From Sipunculus nudus (Eukaryota > Annelida > Sipuncula > Golfingiida > Sipunculidae), in assembly GCA_026874595.1 (NCBI GenBank), contig JAPPUL010000089.1, positions 1 through 64,000 on the forward strand: a stretch of 64,000 nucleotides of DNA, written 5' to 3'. Made by a program: the position numbers and the translations under genes. Position 1 is the stretch's first letter; each line of letters opens with the position of its first letter. Under the pieces are notes generated by a model that saw only the letters and a list, made by a program, of their open reading frames with translations, was not told the origin of the DNA and searched no databases. Below are positions 44,894-54,795 of the stretch, one piece after another.

Positions 44894-46405
44894 TTACTTA
44901 GTTTCGTTTGAATTACCATTTGAATTGCCAAGTGTCAGCTTCTTTTTAGTTTCTATCGACTTTATAGTTTCTATCGACTTTATAGTTTCTATCGACTTTA
45001 TAGTTTCTATCGACTTTATAGTTTCTAGCAACTCCTTTGTTCTTTTGTGGCTTTTAAGCTCTTTGTATAATCTTCTCTTTAATATCCATATCTCTTCCAT
45101 TTGTTTTTTAACTATACTTTCTAATTTGTTTCTGTGTAATATAAGTATATCCTTTTGTGCTTTTTCGTCTGTTATGTTGTCTGTTACCCAGATTGTCCCA
45201 AGTCTGCCATCATTTTCTTTTATAAGTCTACCTTTGAACTTACACCATATTATATTGCCTCCTTTGCATACTGCCGGAAAGTCGAAACTATAATTCCTTT
45301 TATTTAGAAATTGATTATCTATATCAGTTAAGAATTGTGTGTATTCTCTGCCTGAAAACGGATAAAGTATTTTTACCCGCTTGTTTTCAAGCTCCTCTTT
45401 CTTATACCCAAAAAGCTTTGCAAATCTATGGTTTATCCAACTGAATCTATTACTCTTTACATATGCTATGCCAGTTGTACTTTTTTCAAGTATTGTGTCC
45501 ATCTCTTTTAAATCGTTTTCAAGCGCATCTTCAAGCTGTTTTCTTTGCGTTATGTCTCTTCCTACCGTTATTAAGCCTTTTAGTTTGTCGGTTTCTTCTT
45601 TAAGCTTTATACTTAAAGTGTCGTAGGTCCTAGTTTGGCCATTTGCAAGTACAATTTGCCGTTCATCCTGTATTAATCTATCTCTTTGCTTAAAAGCGTC
45701 TTTTATATACCATTTGCTAAATACTTCCTTATGTTTTTTAGAAAGCTTCTTTTCTATCTCTTTTGGAGTTTTTAATATGTAGCTTTTTGAGGGTATTCTA
45801 AACATCTTCATAAGCGATTCATTTGCAAGCAAATATCTTCCCTCGTCGTCTTGCAGGCTTATTAAGTCAGGAATTGAGTTTACTATTGCATTTAATTTTG
45901 CTTCGTGTTCTTTAAGCAAATAAAGAGCATTCTCCTCTTTTGTTATATCGCGAAATGATAGTACTATTGAAGATGGCTCAAGTAGACTCTCTTCGTATAC
46001 TGGGTAAGTGTTTAGGGAAAGCCATATTAGGTTTTCTCGCCCTCCTTTTTTACCTTCCTTTGTCCCTTCCTCTTTAACGTCTTCCTCTTCAATTATTCCT
46101 ATCTTTTTGTTTAGTAGCGGGGTTTGGTTTCTTATTGTCTTTTCTAGGGGATAAGTATTTTTAGTGAGTGGTCTTTTATTAGCATTTACTACTCTTTTAA
46201 ATCTTTTTATAAGTGCACTTTCTTTATACCCTGTTATATCACTTTTGAATAATCTTTTGGCAACGCTATTATAAAATAGTACTCCTTCCTTTATGCTGTA
46301 ATATATAATGCCTTCGTTTAGACTTGCTATTATCGAATGGCTTTGGTGCTGAGTCTCTAAAAACTCATTTACTTTATGCTCTTTTTCTCTAATATTATTA
46401 TTCAT
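44894..46405 (-). CDS. PAS-domain protein without an output domain
   Basis: A 503-residue cytoplasmic protein with three PAS segments: about 17-160 (N-terminal, degenerate), 165-290 (EAKLNAIVNSIPDLISLQDDEGRYLLANESLMKMF and the PAC part GLITVGRDITQRK) and 295-420 (MDTILEKSTTGIAYVK, NRFSWINHRFAKLFGYKKEEL). No histidine kinase, GGDEF, EAL or sigma-54 domain follows. Instead a coiled coil ends in four ETIKSI repeats and a short polar tail. It could sense redox or a ligand and act by binding a partner. A truncated kinase is the alternative. Confidence 0.85.
   Translation of the reverse strand: MNNNIREKEHKVNEFLETQHQSHSIIASLNEGIIYYSIKEGVLFYNSVAKRLFKSDITGYKESALIKRFKRVVNANKRPLTKNTYPLEKTIRNQTPLLNKKIGIIEEEDVKEEGTKEGKKGGRENLIWLSLNTYPVYEESLLEPSSIVLSFRDITKEENALYLLKEHEAKLNAIVNSIPDLISLQDDEGRYLLANESLMKMFRIPSKSYILKTPKEIEKKLSKKHKEVFSKWYIKDAFKQRDRLIQDERQIVLANGQTRTYDTLSIKLKEETDKLKGLITVGRDITQRKQLEDALENDLKEMDTILEKSTTGIAYVKSNRFSWINHRFAKLFGYKKEELENKRVKILYPFSGREYTQFLTDIDNQFLNKRNYSFDFPAVCKGGNIIWCKFKGRLIKENDGRLGTIWVTDNITDEKAQKDILILHRNKLESIVKKQMEEIWILKRRLYKELKSHKRTKELLETIKSIETIKSIETIKSIETIKSIETKKKLTLGNSNGNSNETK
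44949..45020 (-). repeat. 18-bp in-frame repeat x4 in the PAS gene
   Basis: Four perfect copies of an 18-bp unit (GTTTCTATCGACTTTATA on the plus strand) encode a six-residue repeat, ETIKSI, at the end of the coiled coil. Confidence 0.93.
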
Positions 46406-46539
46406 AAGTGCTTTATATTATTTTTTTAAATCAAACTGATATTATAAAACACTAGACTTAATTAGGTATTATGCTTTTTATATTTTTGATTGCTCAACCT
46501 GCAAGCAAGGCACAGTTAAGACAAAATGAAGGCAGAGAA

Positions 46540-47793
46540 TTAGAAGACTTGTTTTACAGTTGTTGTTATTACAAGTATTTGTATTTCATTATCCCTTGCA
46601 AGTTTTGAGTTTAGTATCTGGCCTTCTATTACAAGAGCTCGTTTTGGCTGTCGTAGATCAAGTTTTAGAAAGTCATTCTCTTTAACTAGAACTCTTATGT
46701 TTGGTAGCCGCTCAAGGATTATTTCATATTTATAGCTAAGCGCTTTATTACTTTCTTTTTTTAGGAAATTGTCAAGTACCCCACGTGTTTTTCTATCCAG
46801 AAGGCCTTTATTTGGGTTTTCTTTGTAACTTAATAGCTTGCCGCGTATAGTTACATGTTTTTCTTCGTATTGCACAAAAATATTCTTTTTAAGATTCTCT
46901 TTGTTCTTCAGTTTCTCAGCTTTAAAATAACTTAGAAGTACAATTAGATCAGCATTTTTGTAGGGACTTTCTTTTTCACCCTTTTCTTTTAGCAATTCTA
47001 TTGTTTTTGTTCCTTCTATTCCTTCTATTCCTTCTATTCCTACTGTTCCTTCTATTCCCTGAGCTTTAATTGATATTTTATTTAAAGGTTTTGCCTTTTC
47101 TAATTTTGATATGTATTCTTTGGCTTTCTCTTTGTATTTTGACTTAGGGTATTTTAAAAGTAGTTCCAAGAATGCATTATTTGAATTTCTATATGCCTCG
47201 CGCTCGTATTGACTTACTCCATCCTTATACAATATCTGCTCTTCTAAAAGTTCCTTTTTATCTCTTAAAGAATTATTGGTATTTAGTATAAGGCTTAATA
47301 TCTTCTGTGCTATGTAATATTCTTCACGGCTATAATGCTCTTTTGCCTTTTCGTATAAACTGTTTGCTCTTATGTCTTTTGTCCATCTTGAAGCGCTAAG
47401 CTCATATTCTTTTAGTCGCTTTAATGTCTTACTATAATCCTTTTCTTTATATAGCTTTTTTATTTCTTCTTCTTTTGATTTATTGCTAAGTTCTATGACA
47501 TTTCTTTTGTAAGCGCTTTCTGGGAATATTGCAAGTAGCTTTCTTACATAAACTATCACCTTGCTATATTCTTTAGCCTCATAAGCACTTTTACTTAGTG
47601 TATATAATGTGTGGCTTATATTCTCTTCTTCCGATGCATAATCTTCTTTTTGTTTTATTGCCTGTTCATAGTAGATTAACGCCTCGTCATAGTCCTTCTT
47701 TGCAAAGTAGTCGTTTCCCTTTTGGAGATTCTTATCCTCTGCGCTACACCCTGTTACAAGTAATATTATTAGTAAACTATTTATAATCCACAA
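46540..47793 (-). CDS. TPR lipoprotein
   Basis: A 417-residue lipoprotein: the signal MWIINSLLIILLVTGC ends in the lipobox VTGC (Cys16), and the mature part begins with TPR repeats (NDYFAKKDYDEALIYYEQAIKQ and others) that run to about residue 235. The region then has a low-complexity repeat (GIEGTVGIEGIEGIEG) encoded by a 9-bp-type repeat near 47015-47060, and a C-terminal beta-rich domain. BamD-like architecture is possible, but BamD is shorter; the last domain is not recognised. It lies after ftsZ on the same strand, 161 bp away. Confidence 0.8.
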   Translation of the reverse strand: MWIINSLLIILLVTGCSAEDKNLQKGNDYFAKKDYDEALIYYEQAIKQKEDYASEEENISHTLYTLSKSAYEAKEYSKVIVYVRKLLAIFPESAYKRNVIELSNKSKEEEIKKLYKEKDYSKTLKRLKEYELSASRWTKDIRANSLYEKAKEHYSREEYYIAQKILSLILNTNNSLRDKKELLEEQILYKDGVSQYEREAYRNSNNAFLELLLKYPKSKYKEKAKEYISKLEKAKPLNKISIKAQGIEGTVGIEGIEGIEGTKTIELLKEKGEKESPYKNADLIVLLSYFKAEKLKNKENLKKNIFVQYEEKHVTIRGKLLSYKENPNKGLLDRKTRGVLDNFLKKESNKALSYKYEIILERLPNIRVLVKENDFLKLDLRQPKRALVIEGQILNSKLARDNEIQILVITTTVKQVF

Positions 47794-47954
47794 AACTATA
47801 TTAACCGATTCTTTATTATACTGCGTATTATTATACTGTATTATTTTTATACTACATATTAGTATAATACTATTATTATAATACTATTATTATAAATTGA
47901 GTACTTAATATTTCCTTCTGATATTTCCTCTTAAAAGTCTTTACTTTCTCTTTC

Positions 47955-49166
47955 TTACTTTCTCCTTAAAAAAGCTGGTATATCAAGATCATTCTCATCG
48001 TATAACTGTGTCCCAACACCGTGCTCCTCTTTTTTATAACTAATATCCCTTCTAAAATTTATTCTATCTCCTCTATGGTTAGTTATATTATGGCTAGTTG
48101 TATGGTTAGCTCCTGCTACATTATTGTTGATCCCAACTTCTTTTACTTCTCGATTATCCGTCCGTCCACTTTGCCTTTTATCTAAATCTTTTGAGGAAAC
48201 GCTCTGTTTTTCATTAAATCCTGTAGCAATAACAGTAATCTTAACTTCGTTTGTGATTGCAGTATCTATGGCTGTCCCTATTATAATATTTGCATCCTTA
48301 TCGGCACTTTTTGTTATCAGGGTTGCAATCTCTTCATATTCCATTAGTGATAAATCATTTCCGCCCGTTACGTTTACCAAAACTCCTTTAGCACCGTCCA
48401 TCCTAACTCCTTCAAGTAAAGGATTGGATATAGTTGCTTCTGTGGCTTCTTTTGCTTTATTCTCTCCTTTGCCAATCCCTATTCCCATTATAGCATTTCC
48501 TGCTTTGCTCATTATTGTCCTTACATCTGAAAAGTCAACATTTACAAGTCCCGGAATCGTTATTATGTCGGATATACCCTGTACACCCTGTCTTAATACA
48601 TCATCAGCAAGTAAAAAGGCATCCTTAAACGAAGTGTTTTTGTCTACAAAGGATAGTAAGTTCTGGTTTGGAATGGTTATTAGTGTGTCTACCATTTTAA
48701 CAAGCTGTGATATCCCGCGTTCTGCCTTCTCCATCCTTTGTCGTCCTTCAAAGTGAAACGGCTTTGTTACTACTCCGACAACCAAAGCGCCTGTTTCTTT
48801 TGCAACTTCTGCTATAACCGGTGCTGCCCCTGTGCCTGTCCCACCGCCCATGCCAGTCGTTATGAATATCATGTCGGCACCTTGTAGGCTCTCAAGTATT
48901 TTTGCCTTGTCTTCTATTGCCGCTTTCTCTCCTATATCTGGGTTTGCTCCGGCGCCAAGACCTTTTGTCAGCTTCGTTCCTATTTGTATCTTGTGTAATG
49001 CTTTTGACAAACTTAAGGCTTGGGCGTCTGTGTTTGCTACTACAAAATCTACATTCTGTATATTCGAATTTATCATACGGTTTACAGCATTACATCCTCC
49101 GCCTCCAACCCCCACAACCTTTATTATCGTTGGGCTTTGCTCTTCTCCAAATATTTCTATACTCAT
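47955..49166 (-). CDS. ftsZ: Cell division protein FtsZ
   Basis: Tubulin-like GTPase that forms the division ring. The 403-residue protein has [13 protein letters not shown], the signature loop [20 protein letters not shown] and GITxP-like elements. A variable linker precedes the conserved C-terminal peptide [10 protein letters not shown] that binds FtsA and ZipA-type partners. It ends the murD-ftsW-ftsQ-ftsA-ftsZ block. Confidence 0.97.
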   Translation of the reverse strand: MSIEIFGEEQSPTIIKVVGVGGGGCNAVNRMINSNIQNVDFVVANTDAQALSLSKALHKIQIGTKLTKGLGAGANPDIGEKAAIEDKAKILESLQGADMIFITTGMGGGTGTGAAPVIAEVAKETGALVVGVVTKPFHFEGRQRMEKAERGISQLVKMVDTLITIPNQNLLSFVDKNTSFKDAFLLADDVLRQGVQGISDIITIPGLVNVDFSDVRTIMSKAGNAIMGIGIGKGENKAKEATEATISNPLLEGVRMDGAKGVLVNVTGGNDLSLMEYEEIATLITKSADKDANIIIGTAIDTAITNEVKITVIATGFNEKQSVSSKDLDKRQSGRTDNREVKEVGINNNVAGANHTTSHNITNHRGDRINFRRDISYKKEEHGVGTQLYDENDLDIPAFLRRK

Positions 49167-49247
49167 TATATGTCCCCTCCCAGAACTATAATAATTTTTC
49201 TTTAACTATATCTTAATCTAATCTTTAAGGCTCTTTTATTAAGCTCT

Positions 49248-50492
49248 CTAACTAAAAAAGTCTTTTGCAAATTCACTTATAGACGTTTTTACTCGTCTTA
49301 ATATTCCATTCTTATATTGACTCCCTACCACTCCCGCATCTTCGTTTTTAAAACCGTATATTACAAGTCCTGCAGCTGTTGAGTAACTTGGTGAGGCTAT
49401 CTTGTCTTTAAGTCCTCCACTTAGCTTTGGTGGCGCTATTCGTACGGGTAAGTTAAATATATTGTCGGCTTGAATCTCGATTCCCGATAGGAGTGATGAA
49501 CCGCCTGTAAGGACTATTCCGCCGTTTATATAATCCAACATCCCATTACGTCTAATGTCATTGTATACAAGTAGTAATATTTCCTCAAGGCGTGGTGATA
49601 TTATGCCAGTTACGCTATCGCGTAAAACCTTTATCCTACTCCTGCCTCCTACCGCCGGTATCTCTATCTCCTCGTCCTCCATTTCTATTTCCTCACTTGG
49701 CATTTTATATAAATTGTAGTTTAGCTTTACATATTCCGCTGTATTGTCGGGGACTCTAAGACCCACCGATATGTCTTTTGTTATATGTTTTCCGCCTATT
49801 GGCAGGATCTTACTGTACCTTGTGCTGCCATTATACGATATCAGAACGTCAGTTGTTCCGCCCCCTATGTCTATCAAAAGTACTCCAAGCTCTCTTTCTT
49901 CGTCTGTTAATACCGCTTCTGCTGAGGCAAGAGCGCTTAATACTATATTCTCTATCTTAAAACCTGCTCGGTTTACACTCTTTGTTATGTTTTGTAAGAC
50001 CGTTGTGCTTGCTGTTACTATATGGGTATTTACCTCAAAGCGTATTCCGGTCATCCCAACCGGGTCTTTTACATTGTCTTGATCGTCTACTATGAATTCC
50101 CACGGTATTACATGTACTATCTCTCTATCTAACGGTAAGTTTATTGTTTGTGCTGCTTCTATTGCTCGGGCTATCTCTTTGTCTGTTATCTCTCGGCTTT
50201 TATTTGATACCGCTATCACACCTCGGCTATTTTTACTCTCTATATGCGATCCTGTTATAGACACGTATAATGAGCTTACTGTTATACCTGCCATAAGTTC
50301 AGCTTCTTCAACCGCTTTTAATATTGCTTCTGTTGTACTGTCTATGTTTACTATTATGCCCTTTCGTATCCCGTTTGAGGGCGCTTGTCCAACCCCAAGT
50401 ACCAAAAACTCATTGTTTTCATCCATCTCTCCTATTACTGCTGACACTGTTGTTGTGCCTATATCAAGTCCTGTTATGAGACCTCTTTCCAT
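49248..50492 (-). CDS. ftsA: Cell division protein FtsA
   Basis: Actin-like protein that tethers FtsZ to the membrane, 414 residues. Nucleotide motifs GLDIGTTTVSAVIGE (about 7-21), LLIDIGGGTTDVLIS and GIVLTGGSSLLSG are intact. The C-terminal membrane helix is short (SISEFAKDFFS). It is 81 bp upstream of ftsZ. The 184-bp gap to ftsQ is packed with short repeats. Confidence 0.96.
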   Translation of the reverse strand: MERGLITGLDIGTTTVSAVIGEMDENNEFLVLGVGQAPSNGIRKGIIVNIDSTTEAILKAVEEAELMAGITVSSLYVSITGSHIESKNSRGVIAVSNKSREITDKEIARAIEAAQTINLPLDREIVHVIPWEFIVDDQDNVKDPVGMTGIRFEVNTHIVTASTTVLQNITKSVNRAGFKIENIVLSALASAEAVLTDEERELGVLLIDIGGGTTDVLISYNGSTRYSKILPIGGKHITKDISVGLRVPDNTAEYVKLNYNLYKMPSEEIEMEDEEIEIPAVGGRSRIKVLRDSVTGIISPRLEEILLLVYNDIRRNGMLDYINGGIVLTGGSSLLSGIEIQADNIFNLPVRIAPPKLSGGLKDKIASPSYSTAAGLVIYGFKNEDAGVVGSQYKNGILRRVKTSISEFAKDFFS

Positions 50493-50567
50493 ATCTTCCC
50501 CGTATATTTTTTTGTCTCTTCGTTTTTATAGCCGCTTTTATAGCTTATCCCGTTTAAGCTTTTATAT

Positions 50568-50662
50568 CCCTCATCCCTTTCCTCCCTCATCCCTTTCCTT
50601 TCTTCCCCATTTCCTTTCTTCCCCATTTCCTTTCTTCCTTCTATCCTCCTTCTATCCTCCTT
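50568..50662 (-). repeat. Compound short tandem repeats between ftsQ and ftsA
   Basis: Three arrays follow one another: CCCTCATCCCTTTCCT x2 (50568-50599), TTTCTTCCCCATTTCC x2.5 (50599-50638) and TCTATCCTCCT x2. They are pyrimidine on the plus strand, so purine-rich with GGAGG elements on the coding strand of ftsA. Confidence 0.85.
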
Positions 50663-50676
50663 TTATCTTTCTCCCT

Positions 50677-51510
50677 TTATTTGCCATGCTTCTCTACTAT
50701 TAGCCCTGCAAAGCGTAGATCGTATCCTTTATCCTCTCCTGCCTTAACAGCTCCTTTAGCATTCTTATCTCTTATAGCCCCCATAAAACCGCTTTTTATA
50801 AATGATATCATGTAGAATATCTTGCTTAACTTAAGTTCTTTACCAAAGTAGAACTTGCTCTTTATTCCTCTATATCTTATATAGTTCTTCTCTTCATTTG
50901 AGTATAGTTTAACCTTCTCTATCTTTTCATACTCTTTTTTATTTATCTCTTTTAATATATTTAACGTAAATAGTACTCCCTTTATATCTGCTCTTTGTAC
51001 CTTGTCTCCAAGATTGTATTTTACGCCCTTTACATCAACCGTTGCCTTTTCAACTATCGGATGCTTCGACAAGGATTTTATGTGCTTATTTACTACATAG
51101 CCGCTTTTATCTAATCCTATATATTTATTTCTTGCTCCCTTGTTTCTTGCTCCCTTCTTAGCTATGGCTTCCGAAACAGATACTTGTAATAATCCAACTA
51201 TTTGTCCATCCAATACCTCTATTTGTACCTTGTTCGGATATCTAAGCTCTATATTCACTGCGTACGTTTTGTATAACTTTTGAGTACGCTTTAATAGCTT
51301 TTTAGTCTCCAGCTTGTATATCTTATCTGCAATCCCTTCTAGTAACACTTCCCGTTCGTAGCGCGTTAACTCCCGTCCGTTTACATATACATTCTCTATC
51401 TTAAAATAGCCTTTTGAATCAACAAAGACCAATAGCCCAAATAGCAACACTATTGCAAGGACTATGTAATATATGTATTTTATTAATTCCTTCTTCTTTT
51501 GTAATCTCAC
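50677..51510 (-). CDS. ftsQ: Cell division protein FtsQ
   Basis: Bitopic division protein of 277 residues. A membrane helix (IYYIVLAIVLLFGLLVFV, about 12-30) is followed by the POTRA segment (GYFKIENVYVNGRELTRYEREVLLEG) and the FtsQ/DivIB domain (NIELRYPNKVQIEVLDGQIVGLLQ). A small repeat (ARNKGARNK) lies at about 130. Position between ftsW and ftsA fits; murC, murB and ddl, often found here, are missing. Confidence 0.88.
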   Translation of the reverse strand: MRLQKKKELIKYIYYIVLAIVLLFGLLVFVDSKGYFKIENVYVNGRELTRYEREVLLEGIADKIYKLETKKLLKRTQKLYKTYAVNIELRYPNKVQIEVLDGQIVGLLQVSVSEAIAKKGARNKGARNKYIGLDKSGYVVNKHIKSLSKHPIVEKATVDVKGVKYNLGDKVQRADIKGVLFTLNILKEINKKEYEKIEKVKLYSNEEKNYIRYRGIKSKFYFGKELKLSKIFYMISFIKSGFMGAIRDKNAKGAVKAGEDKGYDLRFAGLIVEKHGK

Positions 51511-51654
51511 CCTCTTTTATTGCATCCTCTTTTATCTTTTTTACTTTTTTGTTTCAAGCGTTTTTTCGTTTCAAGCAAAAGATAAAACAACTGCTTTAAC
51601 GTCGTCAGTTTTCTTAATATCCATTATCTATTTTTTATCTATTTATATATCTAT

Positions 51655-52758
51655 TTATAGTCTATTTTGTTGTCTGTTTTTTGTTGAGGCTCTTTTAAGC
51701 GAGAGTATTAAACCTATGAAAAGACTTGATACTATTAGTGAGTTGCCGCCGAAGCTTAAAAAAGGTAGTGTTATTCCGGTTATTGGAATAGTGCCAAGTA
51801 CGCTGCTTAGGTTTAATACAGTCTGGTATATTAACATAAGCATAGCTCCGTGTAATATGTAGGCTTGTGGTAGCTCCTCTATGTTTTTTAGCAGTTTGAA
51901 ACATTGGTAATATAAATACATATAAAGAAATAGTATTGTAAGGCCTCCGATAAATCCTGTGTCAAGTACTATTGTTGCAAAGTAAAAGTCTGTGTGTGCT
52001 TCTGGTATAGGGTTATTATAACTGCCTATCCCAAAACCTTTTCCAAATAGTCCTGACTCACTTATTCCTTTGGTTGCAAGTTTCTCTTGCAAGGGTGAAT
52101 AGCTTGTGTCTATGAACTTCTTTATATATTTTAATAGCCTTTCTTTCATGTGGCTTACTGAGGTTAGGAGAAAGTATAAAAGAGGTAGGCCTGTTAGAGC
52201 TATATATAAAAAATATCTTATTGGAGCTCCGGCTATGAAGAGGATATTTAAAGATACAAATAATACTAAAAAGGAGCTTGAGAAGTCCTTTCCTATAAAT
52301 ATTAGAATGAAGAATAAGCCTATTATAAGTAGCATAGGAGCTAGATCTTTAAAGGAGTCTAGTTTTAGTTCGGGGCTGGATAGTTTTTTTGCCATAAAAA
52401 GTATTATTGCAAGTTTTGATAGTTCTGAGGGCTGTATGTAAAATAATCCAATATCTATCCAACGACGTGTTCCGCTTATCTCAGAGCCTATGCCGGGTAT
52501 TAATACCATAATAAGCAGCGTTAGGGTGATAAGTACTATGAGAGTGGCAAGCTTTAAAAAAACTTTTGGGTTTATACGAGCAGTAAATAAAATTAATATT
52601 ACCGATATGACTCCGTATATTAACTGTCGAGTGAAAAAGTAGGTATCAGCTAGATTAAGACGTTCTGCTACCTTTGCGCTAGAGCCATACATAAATGCTA
52701 TGCTTATTGCAATTAGGATAAATGTCGTTATGAAGATTTTTATGTCAATATATTTCAT
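51655..52758 (-). CDS. ftsW: SEDS-family lipid II polymerase FtsW
   Basis: Polytopic membrane glycosyltransferase of 367 residues with about ten helices. Motifs are GTRRWIDIGLFYIQPSELSKLA, AHTDFYFATIVLDTGFIGG and ITLPFLSFGGNSL. Position between murD and ftsQ supports FtsW over RodA. No partner ftsI is in the window. It lies 20 bp after murD, and murG that normally follows is absent. Confidence 0.88.
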   Translation of the reverse strand: MKYIDIKIFITTFILIAISIAFMYGSSAKVAERLNLADTYFFTRQLIYGVISVILILFTARINPKVFLKLATLIVLITLTLLIMVLIPGIGSEISGTRRWIDIGLFYIQPSELSKLAIILFMAKKLSSPELKLDSFKDLAPMLLIIGLFFILIFIGKDFSSSFLVLFVSLNILFIAGAPIRYFLYIALTGLPLLYFLLTSVSHMKERLLKYIKKFIDTSYSPLQEKLATKGISESGLFGKGFGIGSYNNPIPEAHTDFYFATIVLDTGFIGGLTILFLYMYLYYQCFKLLKNIEELPQAYILHGAMLMLIYQTVLNLSSVLGTIPITGITLPFLSFGGNSLIVSSLFIGLILSLKRASTKNRQQNRL

Positions 52759-52778
52759 TAATTTATAAATAGGTCTTT

Positions 52779-54167
52779 TTATACGTCTTCTATACTTTCT
52801 TTCCTATGCTCTTTTACAAGGCTTTTAAAGTAATTTCCACGTGCTTTGTAATCTTTAAATTGATCAAAGCTTGAACACGCAGGGGACAACATTACTATAT
52901 CGTCTTCTCCTGCGATATTAATAGCTTTTTGGAAGGCATTTTGGAGTTTCTCTTGTATGTAGGTATTATGATGCTTAAGGGTTTTTTTTAAGATGTCTTT
53001 TGATTCTCCATATAATATTAGAGCTTTTACACTATGATTTATATCCTTTTTTAGAGGGCTTAGGTCAAGATTCTTATTGCGTCCGCCCATCAGTAGTATA
53101 ACATTTTGTTTGTCAGTCAGCGCTTTTTTAACTGCTTGTACCGTTGTTGCTTTGCTGTCGTTTATAAATGTAACGCCATTTATAATATCTATATGCTCAC
53201 ATCTGTGTTCAAGTCCTCTAAAGTCCTTTAATCCAGTTTCTATATCGTTTGAAGATGCATTGTGGAGTAGTGCGCATGCGCATGCTGCTAGGATATTTTC
53301 TTTATGAGTGCCTTTAAGTGGTAGGTTTTTAATAGATAAAATACTTTGCCCTTTTAGGTAGATGGTATTGTCTTTTAGGAAGATGTCGGCGCTTTTATCT
53401 TTTGTACTAAAGAAGGTAATATTAGATTTTATGCTGTCTAATATAGTTTTTGAGTTTGCATCGTCTTTATTAATAATAGCGTTATCGTTTTGGGACTGCC
53501 CTAAAAAGATATTTTGTTTAGCTTTGATGTAATCATTAAAAGAGTCGTAACGGTCCAAATGGTCTTGGGCGATATTAAGCAGGCAAGCGGTTTTTAAGGG
53601 TATGGGATTGCCTTCTAACATATAACTACTAAGCTCAAGGATTACAGTAGATTTAGAAGTGAGCTCCTGGACAAACGATATAAAAGGGGTTCCTATATTG
53701 CCGCCAAGTTTTAGCTCTTTAATAGGTATTTTTTGTTTAAGGATATCGTATAAAAGAGTTACGACAGTAGATTTACCATCTGTGCCTGTTACTCCGATAA
53801 GGTTTTTACTTGGGCATAGCATAGTTGCAAGTTCCACTTCGGTATTTACAGGAATGCCCATAGCTAAAGCATTTTGAATGAAAGTGTTTTTGAACGGCAG
53901 ACCGGGACTTATAATGATTCTGTCTATATCCCATAAATTTGGAGCTTGCCCTTGTGCGAATATGTTTTTAATACATTCTTTATTATTAATATGTTTTATG
54001 GAGTCTTTTATGTACTCTAGCTTGGCAATGTCATAAAGTGATAGTTTATTAATGTTTTTAGAGAGCAAATATGTTAGTAAAGCTAAACCTGTTAAGCCGC
54101 AAGAGCCTGCTATAAGGATATGCTCATTCTGTAAAGAATTTAGGAATTGCCTATCCATAAAGCCCAT
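52779..54167 (-). CDS. murD: UDP-N-acetylmuramoylalanine--D-glutamate ligase
   Basis: Adds D-Glu to UDP-MurNAc-L-Ala. The 462-residue protein has an N-terminal Rossmann domain (ILIAGSCGLTGLALLTYLL), the P-loop GVTGTDGKSTVVTLLYD (about 128-145), LNIAQDHLDRYDSF and the C-terminal domain FINDSKATTVQAV. The P-loop has Asp for the usual Asn, which is seen in some MurD. It opens the second half of the dcw genes here, 16 bp after the GyrI-like gene. Confidence 0.95.
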   Translation of the reverse strand: MGFMDRQFLNSLQNEHILIAGSCGLTGLALLTYLLSKNINKLSLYDIAKLEYIKDSIKHINNKECIKNIFAQGQAPNLWDIDRIIISPGLPFKNTFIQNALAMGIPVNTEVELATMLCPSKNLIGVTGTDGKSTVVTLLYDILKQKIPIKELKLGGNIGTPFISFVQELTSKSTVILELSSYMLEGNPIPLKTACLLNIAQDHLDRYDSFNDYIKAKQNIFLGQSQNDNAIINKDDANSKTILDSIKSNITFFSTKDKSADIFLKDNTIYLKGQSILSIKNLPLKGTHKENILAACACALLHNASSNDIETGLKDFRGLEHRCEHIDIINGVTFINDSKATTVQAVKKALTDKQNVILLMGGRNKNLDLSPLKKDINHSVKALILYGESKDILKKTLKHHNTYIQEKLQNAFQKAINIAGEDDIVMLSPACSSFDQFKDYKARGNYFKSLVKEHRKESIEDV

Positions 54168-54183
54168 ATGCTCTTTTTAATAC

Positions 54184-54732
54184 TTAAGCAGGTATTAGGT
54201 ACAAGATTACATCATTTTTTTTATCGTAAATCTCCATCATATACTCTATTTTAAAGTTATCGGTTTCAATTTTGTCTTGAACAAGGGGATATACTTTAAT
54301 CATGCCGACTAGGATAGAGAATTTATTTTTGTAAGGGAACTTAGCGACTAAGAATTTACGACGTTTGAAGTTATTAATATCTATATTATCCTTAATCTTA
54401 TTAAGATCATCTTCTTGAATTATGCATCCTGTATCACTTCGTAAATCTTCGACCTTTACTTGCTTAGGGTTATCATAAAAGATGCCAAAACCAACCATAC
54501 ATTCGATATTATACTTCTTTTTAATTTGTTTGCCAACTTCTTCTATAATGGTGCCGGTTTTGTCGTAATTGCCTTTATTGCGATTGAAGATAAGAGTGTA
54601 TGGACCAATATCCTTTTCAATAAAAGAAACAGTTTGAAAAGCTCCAAGATAAACAATAAAAAGGAATAGCAAAACTATTAAGCCAAGAACACTATAAGAT
54701 ACTCTACGAATGAAGTGTATTTTTCTTTTCAC
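54184..54732 (-). CDS. Membrane-anchored GyrI-like domain protein
   Basis: A 182-residue protein. One N-terminal helix (VSYSVLGLIVLLFLFIVYLG, about 11-30) leads to a domain resembling GyrI/SOUL-like small-molecule binding proteins (FGIFYDNPKQVKVEDLRSDTGCII and KFPYKNKFSILVGMIKVYPLV). Such domains bind small ligands, but no catalytic residue is known. It is directly before murD, so it is co-transcribed with division genes. Confidence 0.65.
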   Translation of the reverse strand: MKRKIHFIRRVSYSVLGLIVLLFLFIVYLGAFQTVSFIEKDIGPYTLIFNRNKGNYDKTGTIIEEVGKQIKKKYNIECMVGFGIFYDNPKQVKVEDLRSDTGCIIQEDDLNKIKDNIDINNFKRRKFLVAKFPYKNKFSILVGMIKVYPLVQDKIETDNFKIEYMMEIYDKKNDVILYLIPA

Positions 54733-54795
54733 TAAAAGGCCTCCAAGACAAATAAAGAATTAGCTATAAATATACTAAAAAAAGGCATAACTAAG

